Origin: Saprospiraceae bacterium
Lineage (GTDB): Bacteria; Bacteroidota; Bacteroidia; Chitinophagales; Saprospiraceae
DNA length: 64,000 nt
Assembly (NCBI GenBank): GCA_016714445.1
Contig: JADJNF010000009.1
Coordinates: forward strand, 62,001 to 126,000
Direction: 5' to 3'
Part shown: piece by piece, positions 17,011 to 25,258 of the stretch
Numbering within the stretch: the first letter of the stretch is position 1
Layout of the letters: every line of letters starts with the position of its first letter
Translations under genes and position numbers: made by a program
Notes under the pieces: model-generated
Database searches by the model: none
What the model was told of the DNA's origin: nothing
Seen by the model: the letters and a program-made list of their open reading frames with translations, nothing else

Positions 17011-17084
17011 GCCTTGTCGCATTTTTACAATTTTAGGTTTCAAACTTATCCCAACTTTGCCACCTAAACATAAAATAATTTACA

Positions 17085-17453
17085 ATGCAAAACTTAATCA
17101 ATTGGTTTGAAATCCCTGCCACGAATTTCAACAGAGCAGTATCTTTCTACAAAGCCATTTTGGACTTAAAAATTGAAGAAGCCGAAATGTTCGGATCAAA
17201 AATGGGCTTCTTTCCTACAGACGGAAAAAATGTATCCGGAGCAATCGTGCAAGGTGAAGATTACAAACCTTCGACAGACGGCGTTGTAGCATATCTTAAT
17301 GGGGGCAATGACTTACAAGACATTTTAACCAAAGTGGAAAATAACAAAGGACAAGTAATCGTCCCAAAAACTCAAATCAGCCCTGAAATGGGTTATTTTG
17401 GCATGTTCATTGACACCGAAGGAAACAAAATGGCTGTTCATTCAATCCATTAA
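17085..17453 (+). CDS. VOC (glyoxalase/bleomycin resistance) family protein
   Basis: A 122-residue protein with the paired beta-alpha-beta-beta-beta pattern of the vicinal oxygen chelate fold: INWFEIPATNFNRAVSFYKA at the start, GAIVQGEDYKPS in the middle and GYFGMFIDTEGNKMAVHS at the end. Family members bind metal and act as glyoxalases, dioxygenases or drug-binding proteins; this short PhnB/YdcJ-like type is mostly uncharacterised. It lies 74 bases after the AraC gene, and only 4 bases separate it from the next gene, so the three probably form one unit. Confidence 0.82.
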   Translation: MQNLINWFEIPATNFNRAVSFYKAILDLKIEEAEMFGSKMGFFPTDGKNVSGAIVQGEDYKPSTDGVVAYLNGGNDLQDILTKVENNKGQVIVPKTQISPEMGYFGMFIDTEGNKMAVHSIH

Positions 17454-17457
17454 AATT

Positions 17458-17937
17458 ATGAAAAAAAGAAGAATTTTTTTTATCGCAATTGCCGGATTGT
17501 TGGTTTTTTGTGCATGGTCAGTAAAGCATACAAACGACATCAATAAAGCTGAATGGCTTTCAGGAACCTGGGAAAATAAAACCAAAAGGGGAAGTATATT
17601 TGAAACGTGGTTTAAAAAGACCGAAAATGAGCTTTCAGGAAAAAGCTATATGGTCAAAGGTCAAGACACCATTGTATTTGAAAATATAAGATTGATTCAG
17701 GATCAAGCAGGAATATTCTATATCCCGGTTGTAAAAAATCAAAATGAAGACTTACCTGTTCGATTTGTTGCCAAAACAATATCAGATACAAAGCTCATTT
17801 TTGAAAACCCCGAACACGATTTTCCTCAGATCATTTCCTATAACAAAATGAGTTCCGACTCTTTAGTCGCTGAAATCTCGGGAACAAAAAACGGACAAGA
17901 ACGAAGGCAGACTTTCCCAATGAAACGTGTGAAATAA
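17458..17937 (+). CDS. DUF6265 family secreted protein
   Basis: ATG at 17458 gives a basic-hydrophobic signal (KKRRIFFIAIAGLLVFCAWS) and then the DUF6265 pattern: EWLSGTWENKTKRGSIFETW, ELSGKSYMVKGQDT, IFENPEHDFPQIISY and RRQTFPMKRV. This lipocalin-like domain is of unknown role, often found in envelope proteins of Bacteroidota. The coding region starts 4 bases after the VOC gene stop, so the two are cotranscribed. A start at 17398 inside the VOC gene is unlikely, because it would bury the signal peptide. Confidence 0.75.
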   Translation: MKKRRIFFIAIAGLLVFCAWSVKHTNDINKAEWLSGTWENKTKRGSIFETWFKKTENELSGKSYMVKGQDTIVFENIRLIQDQAGIFYIPVVKNQNEDLPVRFVAKTISDTKLIFENPEHDFPQIISYNKMSSDSLVAEISGTKNGQERRQTFPMKRVK

Positions 17938-18340
17938 AACGGTAACTCTATCGCATCATTTGGATGCTCGATGATGGACTTGTGTAAAAAGTGGAGTAGC
18001 TTATTTGTTGGAGTTGTTGATGTGTTGGAGTTGTTGAGTTGTGCGAGTTTCTGAATACCAATCTACATCTTTACTAATCGCATGGGTTAACAAATAAGAA
18101 TTTTAACTCAAATCCAAAAATTAAAACTGTGAATATCAGAATTTGGTATCAAAAAATATTCAACGTAAATATACCTATCAATAAACTCAATCAAATTTCC
18201 AATATTTGCTTTATGATACATCCGTTTTTTACCTTAGCATATGGTAAATAAAATGTTTGGATATTTCCGTATGTTACAATGTACACACAAGTCTTTCTAC
18301 CTTTTTAAAGACTGACTTGTGTGTTTACTCCCAGGAATAT
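17938..18340. other. ~400-bp intergenic region between convergent genes
   Basis: No protein-like frame is visible. Near 18004-18045 there is a degenerate GTTGGAGTTGTTGAGTTG stretch like the one at 15.0 kb, so related sequence flanks the 15.3-17.9 kb gene group. Near its end lies a long hairpin (18283-18324). Confidence 0.4.
18283..18324. terminator. 11-bp stem hairpin between convergent genes
   Basis: ACACACAAGTC (18283-18293) and GACTTGTGTGT (18314-18324) are perfect complements around a 20-base loop. The position, just past the end of the minus-strand secreted-protein gene, suits a transcription end for that gene. There is no T-run on either side, so it is not a classical intrinsic terminator. 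Confidence 0.45.
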
Positions 18341-20572
18341 TTATTCCATTTTTATAAACTTTCTTGTTATCACTTGCTTTTCATGTTGGATCTGTATGAA
18401 GTATAATCCACTTGGGAACGCGCTGATATCTATATTATTTTCAGAAGCACCGGACATAGAAAAGAGACGGTTACCTGCCAAATTGGCAATGTTGATTTGT
18501 GAAGGCAGCCATTTATCTCCTATACTAAGCTTAAGTTGTTGGTTGTCATTTGCCATTGCAAAGTTTGTCGACCAATTATCTTCTGTACTTGATGGGCACT
18601 CGATAGCAGGAATACTAAAAGTAAGTCTGCATGCTTCCTTTTCTACATCCCAAACGATGATTTCATAGAACTGTTTTTCATTCAGATTTTCAATTAAAAC
18701 AGGTAGATCACTATAATTATATGGCCCCTTTGAAATTCCATTTATTTTCACTCTGAACTTTAATAAAGTATTTGTATGTTTAAAATTGAGCTGAAGATCA
18801 AACTTACCTTCTTCACATGTCGAAAAAGAAATCAATGGTTCCCTAATGCTGCACTCTCCGGTACAACATACTTTCTCAGTAAAAGAAAAGTCTTCTGCAC
18901 AGTCATTGATTAGTACATCCTGAACTAAAAATTTATATAAAGTAGTACAATCACCTTCCAATGGACCTATTTCATATGATTCCTTGCCATAAAAAAGGGT
19001 GTCGTAAATTATACCATTCACTTTGATGATAAATTGATCAGAATTTGTACCTGATACTTTAAATTTCAGGATAGCGTAAAATTTATTTTGATCATTACAT
19101 TCTGTTGGTTTTACACTTAGGTCGAATATTTTACAATCCGACACAGATCCGCATTGTAACTTATATTCTTTAATCAGATTACAACTTTCATCTCCACTAT
19201 CAAAAATCCTTATGACCAGATTGGGACCGTCAAAATTGAAATTGGTTATTTTTAAAGGCAATGCATTATAAGCGTAGGTTCCGATAATGGTGGAATTGAT
19301 TTTCAGTACAAACGTTGATGAAGAATTTGTGTGTTCGAAATTAATATTAAGAGACTTTAACACATTGTTTTCACAAACTTCATTGATCACCAAATCAGCT
19401 AAAGTACAGGATTTTTCGCAGCAAATTGGTTCGAGAAAACGTGTAACTGCCCTGCATTGTTCCATTTCTTTATCAATGACCAAAAATTCATAGATTGTTT
19501 CACAATTTCCTTTCAATGGACCTATTCGGTACGAAGGTTGACCATATTCAAATTCTCCATACACAACACCGTTTCCACGAATTCTAAAACCCTTAAGTCC
19601 GGTATTCTTATTTTTAAAACTGATATTTACATAAAAAATACTATCTTTACAAGGCAATGGTGTTGCAACCAAGTTGGAAATATTACATTCAAAATTGCAC
19701 TCAGATACTTTCCCAAGTTCAAAAGAACTAAAACAAAATGCATTGTTTTTATCCACTATAAGGAATTCATAGTCTATGGTGTTGCTGAATGGTATATTAT
19801 TAAGTTTTATAGGTAAGTCTGCATATGCAAATTTACCAAAATTCATTCCACTGCCTCCAACCTGAAAACTATCAGATGTCATATTGTGCTTAAAATTGAG
19901 CCTCAGTGAAAATTTGTCTGATTCTTCATTACAATCTACTACCTGACCCTGAACATTATATATACTGCAAATACATGGATTCAATATTTTCAGCGTATCA
20001 CAACATGCCTCATTGTCATTGGCACAAACGACTACAGTATTAAAAGTCTCAACGGAACTTGACGGAAATTCAAGCAAATTTAGAGGAAGCTGACTGTATT
20101 GATAAAAGCCATAAAACTGACCATTATTATACAAATCAAATCCATTGTCAGGCGCATTGTATTCCAAGTCAAAAAACAACTGATACTTACCATTATTACA
20201 TGACCCTGTTTCTACATTTTCAAAATTGATGCTGCAATTGTCTGCACAACACTTTTTTCCAACATTCTTGAAAGCAAAACAATCAGTATTTATTTCGTCC
20301 CGAACTACAAATTCATAATTGGTAATACAATCTGCTGCCAATGGCCCAATCGTAACCGGCAAAGCCGAATATTCAAAAAGGCCATAATTTTTGCCATTGC
20401 CTTGTATTTTAAACTTTCCTGATGCCCCGGTATGATCAAAATTAATAGTCACAAAAAACTGCCCACTTACATTGCATGTTCCACTATTGACATTTAACCC
20501 ATTAATCAAACACTGACTGTTCACCTGAATAAACAGATGTAAAATAATCACGGAAAAAACAAATCTTAACAT
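18341..20572 (-). CDS. T9SS-sorted protein with about seven cysteine-rich repeats
   Basis: A signal peptide (LRFVFSVIILHLFIQVNSQC) is followed by about seven units of 85-95 residues. Each holds a YG-F-Y-LP core (NYGLFEYSALPV, FYGFYQYSQLPL, NFGKFAYADLPI, VYGEFEYGQPSY, IGTYAYNALPLK), a YEFLV-D strand and paired cysteines at the borders (KKCCADNC, EACCDTL, PICCEKSC, KVCCTGEC). The pattern suggests tandem disulfide-stabilised beta domains. The last 70 residues form a type A T9SS sorting domain ending in GLYFIQIQHEKQVITRKFI. No enzymatic motif is visible. I know no named family for the repeat; an adhesin or surface-layer role is a guess. It is divergent from the next T9SS gene. Confidence 0.8.
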   Translation of the reverse strand: MLRFVFSVIILHLFIQVNSQCLINGLNVNSGTCNVSGQFFVTINFDHTGASGKFKIQGNGKNYGLFEYSALPVTIGPLAADCITNYEFVVRDEINTDCFAFKNVGKKCCADNCSINFENVETGSCNNGKYQLFFDLEYNAPDNGFDLYNNGQFYGFYQYSQLPLNLLEFPSSSVETFNTVVVCANDNEACCDTLKILNPCICSIYNVQGQVVDCNEESDKFSLRLNFKHNMTSDSFQVGGSGMNFGKFAYADLPIKLNNIPFSNTIDYEFLIVDKNNAFCFSSFELGKVSECNFECNISNLVATPLPCKDSIFYVNISFKNKNTGLKGFRIRGNGVVYGEFEYGQPSYRIGPLKGNCETIYEFLVIDKEMEQCRAVTRFLEPICCEKSCTLADLVINEVCENNVLKSLNINFEHTNSSSTFVLKINSTIIGTYAYNALPLKITNFNFDGPNLVIRIFDSGDESCNLIKEYKLQCGSVSDCKIFDLSVKPTECNDQNKFYAILKFKVSGTNSDQFIIKVNGIIYDTLFYGKESYEIGPLEGDCTTLYKFLVQDVLINDCAEDFSFTEKVCCTGECSIREPLISFSTCEEGKFDLQLNFKHTNTLLKFRVKINGISKGPYNYSDLPVLIENLNEKQFYEIIVWDVEKEACRLTFSIPAIECPSSTEDNWSTNFAMANDNQQLKLSIGDKWLPSQINIANLAGNRLFSMSGASENNIDISAFPSGLYFIQIQHEKQVITRKFIKME

Positions 20573-20854
20573 AATATAACTATTAATTTAAATATAAGAA
20601 TGCAAATTAACTGGTTTCGCTCCTTTACTTTGTATTTTTTAGCAAAAAAAATTAGAAATAATATCCAGACACCATTTATAACCTTTCTTATTGATCATTT
20701 TACAACAGGAATCATCAAAAATCAAAATGGCTTGGATCCTACTTGTTTATTGATGTTGTAAAAAAAATACCATTTCAAATGTATTAAATTTGTACAGAAT
20801 GAACAGTTTAAATCTTTATTGGATAAAATGTGAGTATTATAGACATATTTTATA

Positions 20855-20862
20855 TAATTTTG
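20855..20862 (+). promoter_or_regulatory. candidate -7 element (TAATTTTG) in divergent intergenic region
   Basis: The 353-base gap between the two divergent T9SS genes (20573-20925) holds TAATTTTG, a TAnnTTTG match on the plus strand 63 bases before ATG 20926. Nothing else in the gap looks like a gene. Confidence 0.4.
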
Positions 20863-20925
20863 CATATATTTTACACAACAGCAGCAGGAATTTAGATGGT
20901 GTTAAGACAGTAAATCATTCCAAAC

Positions 20926-23220
20926 ATGAGCATACGATATACCTATACTTTATTATTTTCATTTATTTTTTCCATGTCACAGGCCAGTATTTACTGCCCT
21001 CCGGACAAAACACTCTTTTGCGATGATGACGTTCATTATTTACAAGTGACAGGAAAAGCCACAGTGATTAACTATCCGGCTTCTATAGTGAGATACCACG
21101 ATATTCCCAATCTTAATCAATGTAATATTGGCACAATCCAAAGGATTTGGTATATCGACATCAATCAGGACCATCAGTATCAAAACACAGAATCAAGCTG
21201 CAGTCAGACAATAACTCTTTTGGGCGTAGATGGGCAGATAAATATTGTGTTTCCTTCTGATAAAACATATCAATGTAAAGAAGAAATCGCCAACGACAAG
21301 CCGACTTGGACAAATGGGGCATGTGATGTGCTTGGGTATCACGTTGATGACACGGTTTTTGAAATTGCACAGGATGCCTGCTACAAAATTTTCAGAAAAT
21401 TTACAGTTATCAATTGGTGTGTTTATGATCATCAAAGTTCATCAGGGTATGGTAAATGGACACATACTCAGATTATTAAAGTGGTGGAAAACACTCCACC
21501 GACCATAAATGACTGTACAAATAAAGTTATAGGCGTAGATGGAGATTGCAAAACAAATTTTACCATAAAAAACAGCGCTTTTGATGATGCAGGATGTCCG
21601 TCTGAATTACTGACCTGGGCTGTAGAAATTGATTTATGGGCTGACGGTACGACAGATTACAGGTATGGATTGAATGAAACAGGCATATATAAACTTGTAC
21701 CTGTAGCAAATCACAAAGAAATAAATATAACTCTGCCCGAAAGAGTCGGTGTAGGGAAACATAAAGTATATTGGTCAGTGAAAGATCAGTGTGGCAACTT
21801 TAAAACTTGCCTTACTACCGTAGAAACCAAAGATTTAAAAAAGCCAACGCCCTACATGCATGATTTTCTTACCTCTTCATTTCAAGGCAATGTAATGGAT
21901 TTGGTGGTGCCAGCCAGAATATTTAATGTAGCATCTTTTGATAATTGCACACCATCCAACAAGCTAAAATACTCGTTTTCAGCCAATACAAATGACACCA
22001 TAAGAACCATAAATTGCGGCAATGCCGGGTTTCAGTTTTTCAATATATATGTGACTGATTTACAGGGAAATCAGGAATTTATTGATGTATATATGCTGAT
22101 ATTTGACAATGGATCATGCAATATCTCTTCTGGCATTGCAGGTAGAATATTAGAATCAAACTATACGCCGATACAGAATGCTCATATTTCTCTGACCAGA
22201 ACAGGTATGGATCCTATAGTCTCAAATTCTGATTTGACCGGAAAGTTTAAATGGGAGGATATTTCACTATATTCAGACTACTCTATCCGTCCTGAATTAT
22301 CAACATATTACCCAAACAGGATAGATATAGCAGATATCAAAAAGCTCCAAAACTATATCATGGGAACAGGAGATCTGATCAATTTTGAGTATATGGCTGC
22401 TGACGTCAATGGCGATAATAAAATCAGAATTTCAGATATTGATTTGCTAAAAACAAAAATCCTGCAACCGGCAGATGAAAGGTCATTAAACTGGAGATTT
22501 GCTGCAGAAACAGATACTATATTAAATGTCAATGATTTAAAAACGGTGAGTGAAGTTTTTGACATAATGAAGTATGATGGCAACATAGATTTTAAAGCCA
22601 TATACAGAGGAGATATAAATAATGCCAATAAAACTGAAACTGAATCCAGAAGCATCGTATCACTGTATACAAAAAAACATGACGGCAACATTGAATTCTA
22701 TCTATCAGAAAAAATGAATGTAGATGGTCTTCAGATAGAATTGTTGATACCTGGTTTGGATGACAAGATCAATATACATTCACCTTATTTTGAAATTCCT
22801 GACCAGTCGGTGAATATTGATAAAACAAGTAAAAGTATTCGTTTTATTACTCTACAAAACTTTGAATCGTCTGTAGATCAGCCTGTGTTTGTAATAAATA
22901 CGGGAGAAAGCAGAGATGATGAGGTAGTACTTACAAATTTTTCAAAAATTCTTAGAGAAGGTGATCAACTATCAAAACTTGCTATTGGATATAAGAATGT
23001 AGAAAAAAATGAATTCAACATTTCCCCTAATCCCGGAGCTGATATTTTTAGCATTACAGGTCCTTCCAACCATATTGAACATGTTAAGGACATAAATGGA
23101 AGGTCAGTACCATTTACTCAAAATAGAGGAGAATTTTCTATTCACGCACCTTCCGGAATTTATTTTATAACATTAAATCATGGTGGTTTTTTATTAACTA
23201 AAAAGTTGATCATATATTAA
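20926..23220 (+). CDS. T9SS-sorted protein with dockerin-like segment
   Basis: It begins with a signal peptide (LLFSFIFSMSQAS), followed by a cysteine-containing N-terminal part (IYCPPDKTLFCDDD) and HYR-like Ig domains with WCVYD and VYWSVKDQCGNF. Around residues 460-510 come two calcium-binding loops (IDIADIKKLQNYIMG and AADVNGDNKIRISDIDLLK), the paired loops of a type I dockerin-like domain. A carboxypeptidase-regulatory-like segment (IAGRILESNYTPIQNAHISL) precedes the loops. The C-terminus (FNISPNPGADIFSITG to GLYFITLNHGG-like GIYFITLNHGG) is a T9SS sorting domain. The layout is common in large surface proteins of Saprospiria. Exact function is unknown. Confidence 0.82.
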   Translation: MSIRYTYTLLFSFIFSMSQASIYCPPDKTLFCDDDVHYLQVTGKATVINYPASIVRYHDIPNLNQCNIGTIQRIWYIDINQDHQYQNTESSCSQTITLLGVDGQINIVFPSDKTYQCKEEIANDKPTWTNGACDVLGYHVDDTVFEIAQDACYKIFRKFTVINWCVYDHQSSSGYGKWTHTQIIKVVENTPPTINDCTNKVIGVDGDCKTNFTIKNSAFDDAGCPSELLTWAVEIDLWADGTTDYRYGLNETGIYKLVPVANHKEINITLPERVGVGKHKVYWSVKDQCGNFKTCLTTVETKDLKKPTPYMHDFLTSSFQGNVMDLVVPARIFNVASFDNCTPSNKLKYSFSANTNDTIRTINCGNAGFQFFNIYVTDLQGNQEFIDVYMLIFDNGSCNISSGIAGRILESNYTPIQNAHISLTRTGMDPIVSNSDLTGKFKWEDISLYSDYSIRPELSTYYPNRIDIADIKKLQNYIMGTGDLINFEYMAADVNGDNKIRISDIDLLKTKILQPADERSLNWRFAAETDTILNVNDLKTVSEVFDIMKYDGNIDFKAIYRGDINNANKTETESRSIVSLYTKKHDGNIEFYLSEKMNVDGLQIELLIPGLDDKINIHSPYFEIPDQSVNIDKTSKSIRFITLQNFESSVDQPVFVINTGESRDDEVVLTNFSKILREGDQLSKLAIGYKNVEKNEFNISPNPGADIFSITGPSNHIEHVKDINGRSVPFTQNRGEFSIHAPSGIYFITLNHGGFLLTKKLIIY

Positions 23221-23363
23221 TTTCAATCAAAACATTTGACTTTAAGATCGCTTTTAATATCCAATAGCCATCACTCTGAACATTTTTTGTTAATAAATTC
23301 ATAAACTTATTCATATAATAATTCATTACGGCAACAAGATATGTATCATATCAGTTTTATATA

Positions 23364-23371
23364 TAATTTTG
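23364..23371 (+). promoter_or_regulatory. candidate -7 element (TAATTTTG) for the TlpA-like gene
   Basis: TAATTTTG fits TAnnTTTG and lies 81 bases before ATG 23452, in an otherwise featureless 231-base gap. The implied leader is about 70 bases. Confidence 0.4.
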
Positions 23372-23451
23372 CCCTTGCAATACATATGTAACTATTTATA
23401 TATTGCAAATAGCGTTAATATTATATTTCAAAACAAATTTAATCTAAAGAA

Positions 23452-24561
23452 ATGGCGTTTTTAAAACAATTTTACTTCTTCCTCTTTCCGATGATCATGG
23501 TTACTTCTTGCGGAGCTTTGAAAGGAACAGTGATTTCAGGAAATCTAAGTGGTGCAGAAAACATGACAGTGTATCTGGATGGTGTTTCTATCACACAACA
23601 AAGTAATATTATACTACAAGAAAAAATCGGAGCAGATGGAAAATTCAAATTATCTTTTCCTGATGGTGTCAAAAAAGGCGTTTACAGATTAAGAATCGGG
23701 GAACAAGTAGGTGAACTAATCATGGATGGTAGCGAAAAGGATGTTACTATCAGTGGCAAGCTGACAGATCTCAATGAGTTTGCGTATACTGTGACAGGTT
23801 CAAAACTAACTGAACAATACCTTAAAGCAGTCAGGGATTATATAGATCAGAAAATGGATATCCCAGCATTAACCACTTACACCGGTAAAACAGCAGATCC
23901 ATTGGTGGGATATCAGATTGCGGTCAGACTATTTACCTTGCGTCCTGAGTTTTTGGATTTACATAAAGAAGTATCTGCAAAACTTACTACTCAATATGGC
24001 GATCTGGATATTACCAAGGAATATGCTATGGTTATCGCTCAAATCGAACAACAGGTTAAAGCTGAAGCTGCCGCTGCAAAAATAAAAGTAGGTGAGCCTG
24101 CACCTGAAATATCTCTTCCTGGTCCTGATGGAAAAGTTAGAAAATTATCAGATTACAAAGGTAAAGTAGTTTTGATAGATTTTTGGGCTTCATGGTGTGG
24201 ACCTTGCAGAAAAGCAAATCCACATGTAGTCGAAGTATATCACAAATATAAAAGCAAAGGTTTTGATATCTTCAGTGTTTCTCTGGATGGTATAGATAGC
24301 CGAACTGCACAAAGATTTACAGATGCTGCACAACTCAAGGAGCAAATGGAAGCATCAAAACAAAGATGGCTGGGTGCCATTGCTCAAGATCAGCTGACAT
24401 GGGACGGACACGTTTCAGATTTGAAAAAATGGGAATGCGCCCCTGCCGGAGAGTATGGGGTAAGAAGTATACCTCAAACATTTCTGGTAGGTCGTGACGG
24501 TAAAATTGTTGCCATCAATCCAAGAACTGACCTGGAACAACAGGTTCAGAAATTTTTATAA
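23452..24561 (+). CDS. TlpA-like thioredoxin-fold lipoprotein with DUF4369 N-terminus
   Basis: A lipobox (MIMVTSCG, Cys20) anchors the protein in the envelope. Residues 25-110 form a DUF4369 beta domain (GTVISGNLSGAENMTVYLDG). A helical spacer follows. From about 213 there is an AhpC/TSA-TlpA thioredoxin domain with VGEPAPEISLPGPDGK and the redox pair CGPC (Cys249 and Cys252) in WASWCGPCRKANP. The cis-Pro of SIPQTFLVGRDG is present. It should reduce periplasmic disulfides, in cytochrome maturation or in general thiol homeostasis. At 369 residues it matches the DUF4369-TlpA type of Bacteroidota. It is monocistronic and is followed by a good terminator. Confidence 0.9.
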   Translation: MAFLKQFYFFLFPMIMVTSCGALKGTVISGNLSGAENMTVYLDGVSITQQSNIILQEKIGADGKFKLSFPDGVKKGVYRLRIGEQVGELIMDGSEKDVTISGKLTDLNEFAYTVTGSKLTEQYLKAVRDYIDQKMDIPALTTYTGKTADPLVGYQIAVRLFTLRPEFLDLHKEVSAKLTTQYGDLDITKEYAMVIAQIEQQVKAEAAAAKIKVGEPAPEISLPGPDGKVRKLSDYKGKVVLIDFWASWCGPCRKANPHVVEVYHKYKSKGFDIFSVSLDGIDSRTAQRFTDAAQLKEQMEASKQRWLGAIAQDQLTWDGHVSDLKKWECAPAGEYGVRSIPQTFLVGRDGKIVAINPRTDLEQQVQKFL

Positions 24562-24582
24562 AATATTATTATTCAATGTGAT

Positions 24583-24617
24583 AAAAAAAAGCCGTTTATG
24601 TACAAGCGGCTTTTTTT
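24583..24617. terminator. bidirectional intrinsic terminator
   Basis: The stem AAAAAAGCCG pairs with CGGCTTTTTT around a 12-base loop, with A- and T-runs on both sides. It can end both the TlpA-like gene (plus) and the DUF1569 gene (minus), whose stops face each other across it. Confidence 0.85.
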
Positions 24618-24628
24618 ATTCCTATTTT

Positions 24629-25090
24629 TCAAACTCCGAACTGTGTCAGATGATGATTTAAATGTTTGTAGAACATATTATTCCATTCTACTACATTCAG
24701 TTTTCCAAATGAAAAAGATTTTTTTCCATCAAAATACTGTTTCCCATCTTTCTGAACTCTTACAAGATAATCAATAAGTCTACTTTTTTCTTGTTCAAAA
24801 TCCTTTTCATCATTAATAATAAAATCAGACCCTGTTCTGGTGTTGTGTTTATACCCTACTTCATTAACTACCGCCTTTTTTACAAAAGTTTTTAAAATCC
24901 AAGACAATAAAAAGTTTGGTTTTTTAAATTGTTCGGGTTCATAAACATAGCGATAAGTCACACAGCAGTGCGCAAGCATTTGAGCAACAGACATTTTCCC
25001 CCATTGCGGTTTGGATTGTGCAGTCAGGTTGTTGATACGCTGGGTAAGACGATCTGTGACATCATTATTAAAAATATCAGGTAAGGCCAT
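24629..25090 (-). CDS. DUF1569 family protein (DinB-like fold)
   Basis: A roughly 153-residue protein beginning MALPDIFNNDVTDRLTQRIN. It has KPQWGKMSVAQMLAHC and a late NNMFYKHLNHHLTQFGV. The histidines (H in MLAHC, and HLNHH) suit a metal-binding four-helix bundle of the DinB/DUF1569 type, often linked to thiol or stress functions but uncharacterised. ATG at 25090 is preferred because the upstream 26 codons (from 25168) do not resemble the family. It is convergent with the TlpA-like gene across a shared terminator. Confidence 0.8.
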   Translation of the reverse strand: MALPDIFNNDVTDRLTQRINNLTAQSKPQWGKMSVAQMLAHCCVTYRYVYEPEQFKKPNFLLSWILKTFVKKAVVNEVGYKHNTRTGSDFIINDEKDFEQEKSRLIDYLVRVQKDGKQYFDGKKSFSFGKLNVVEWNNMFYKHLNHHLTQFGV

Positions 25091-25227
25091 AAAAGTAATG
25101 TATTTGGTGAAGTACAAAAGTAGTAAATTCAATGAAGATGGGAACCTTTGACTATCACAATCCTGCAATACGTCTTTAATAACCTTGATTTAATCTCTTT
25201 TAATGGGTATAATTCGTTACGAAATCG

Positions 25228-25235
25228 TACATTTG
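25228..25235 (+). promoter_or_regulatory. candidate -7 element (TACATTTG) for yidC
   Basis: TACATTTG matches TAnnTTTG exactly and sits 24 bases before the yidC ATG at 25259, suggesting a short leader. Confidence 0.5.
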
Positions 25236-25258
25236 CGCAAATTTTCTAAAAAGCGATA

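Noticed and set aside
18283..18324. Classical rho-independent terminator
   Set aside because: The stem is perfect but no T-run follows on either strand; it is kept only as a tentative transcription-end hairpin.
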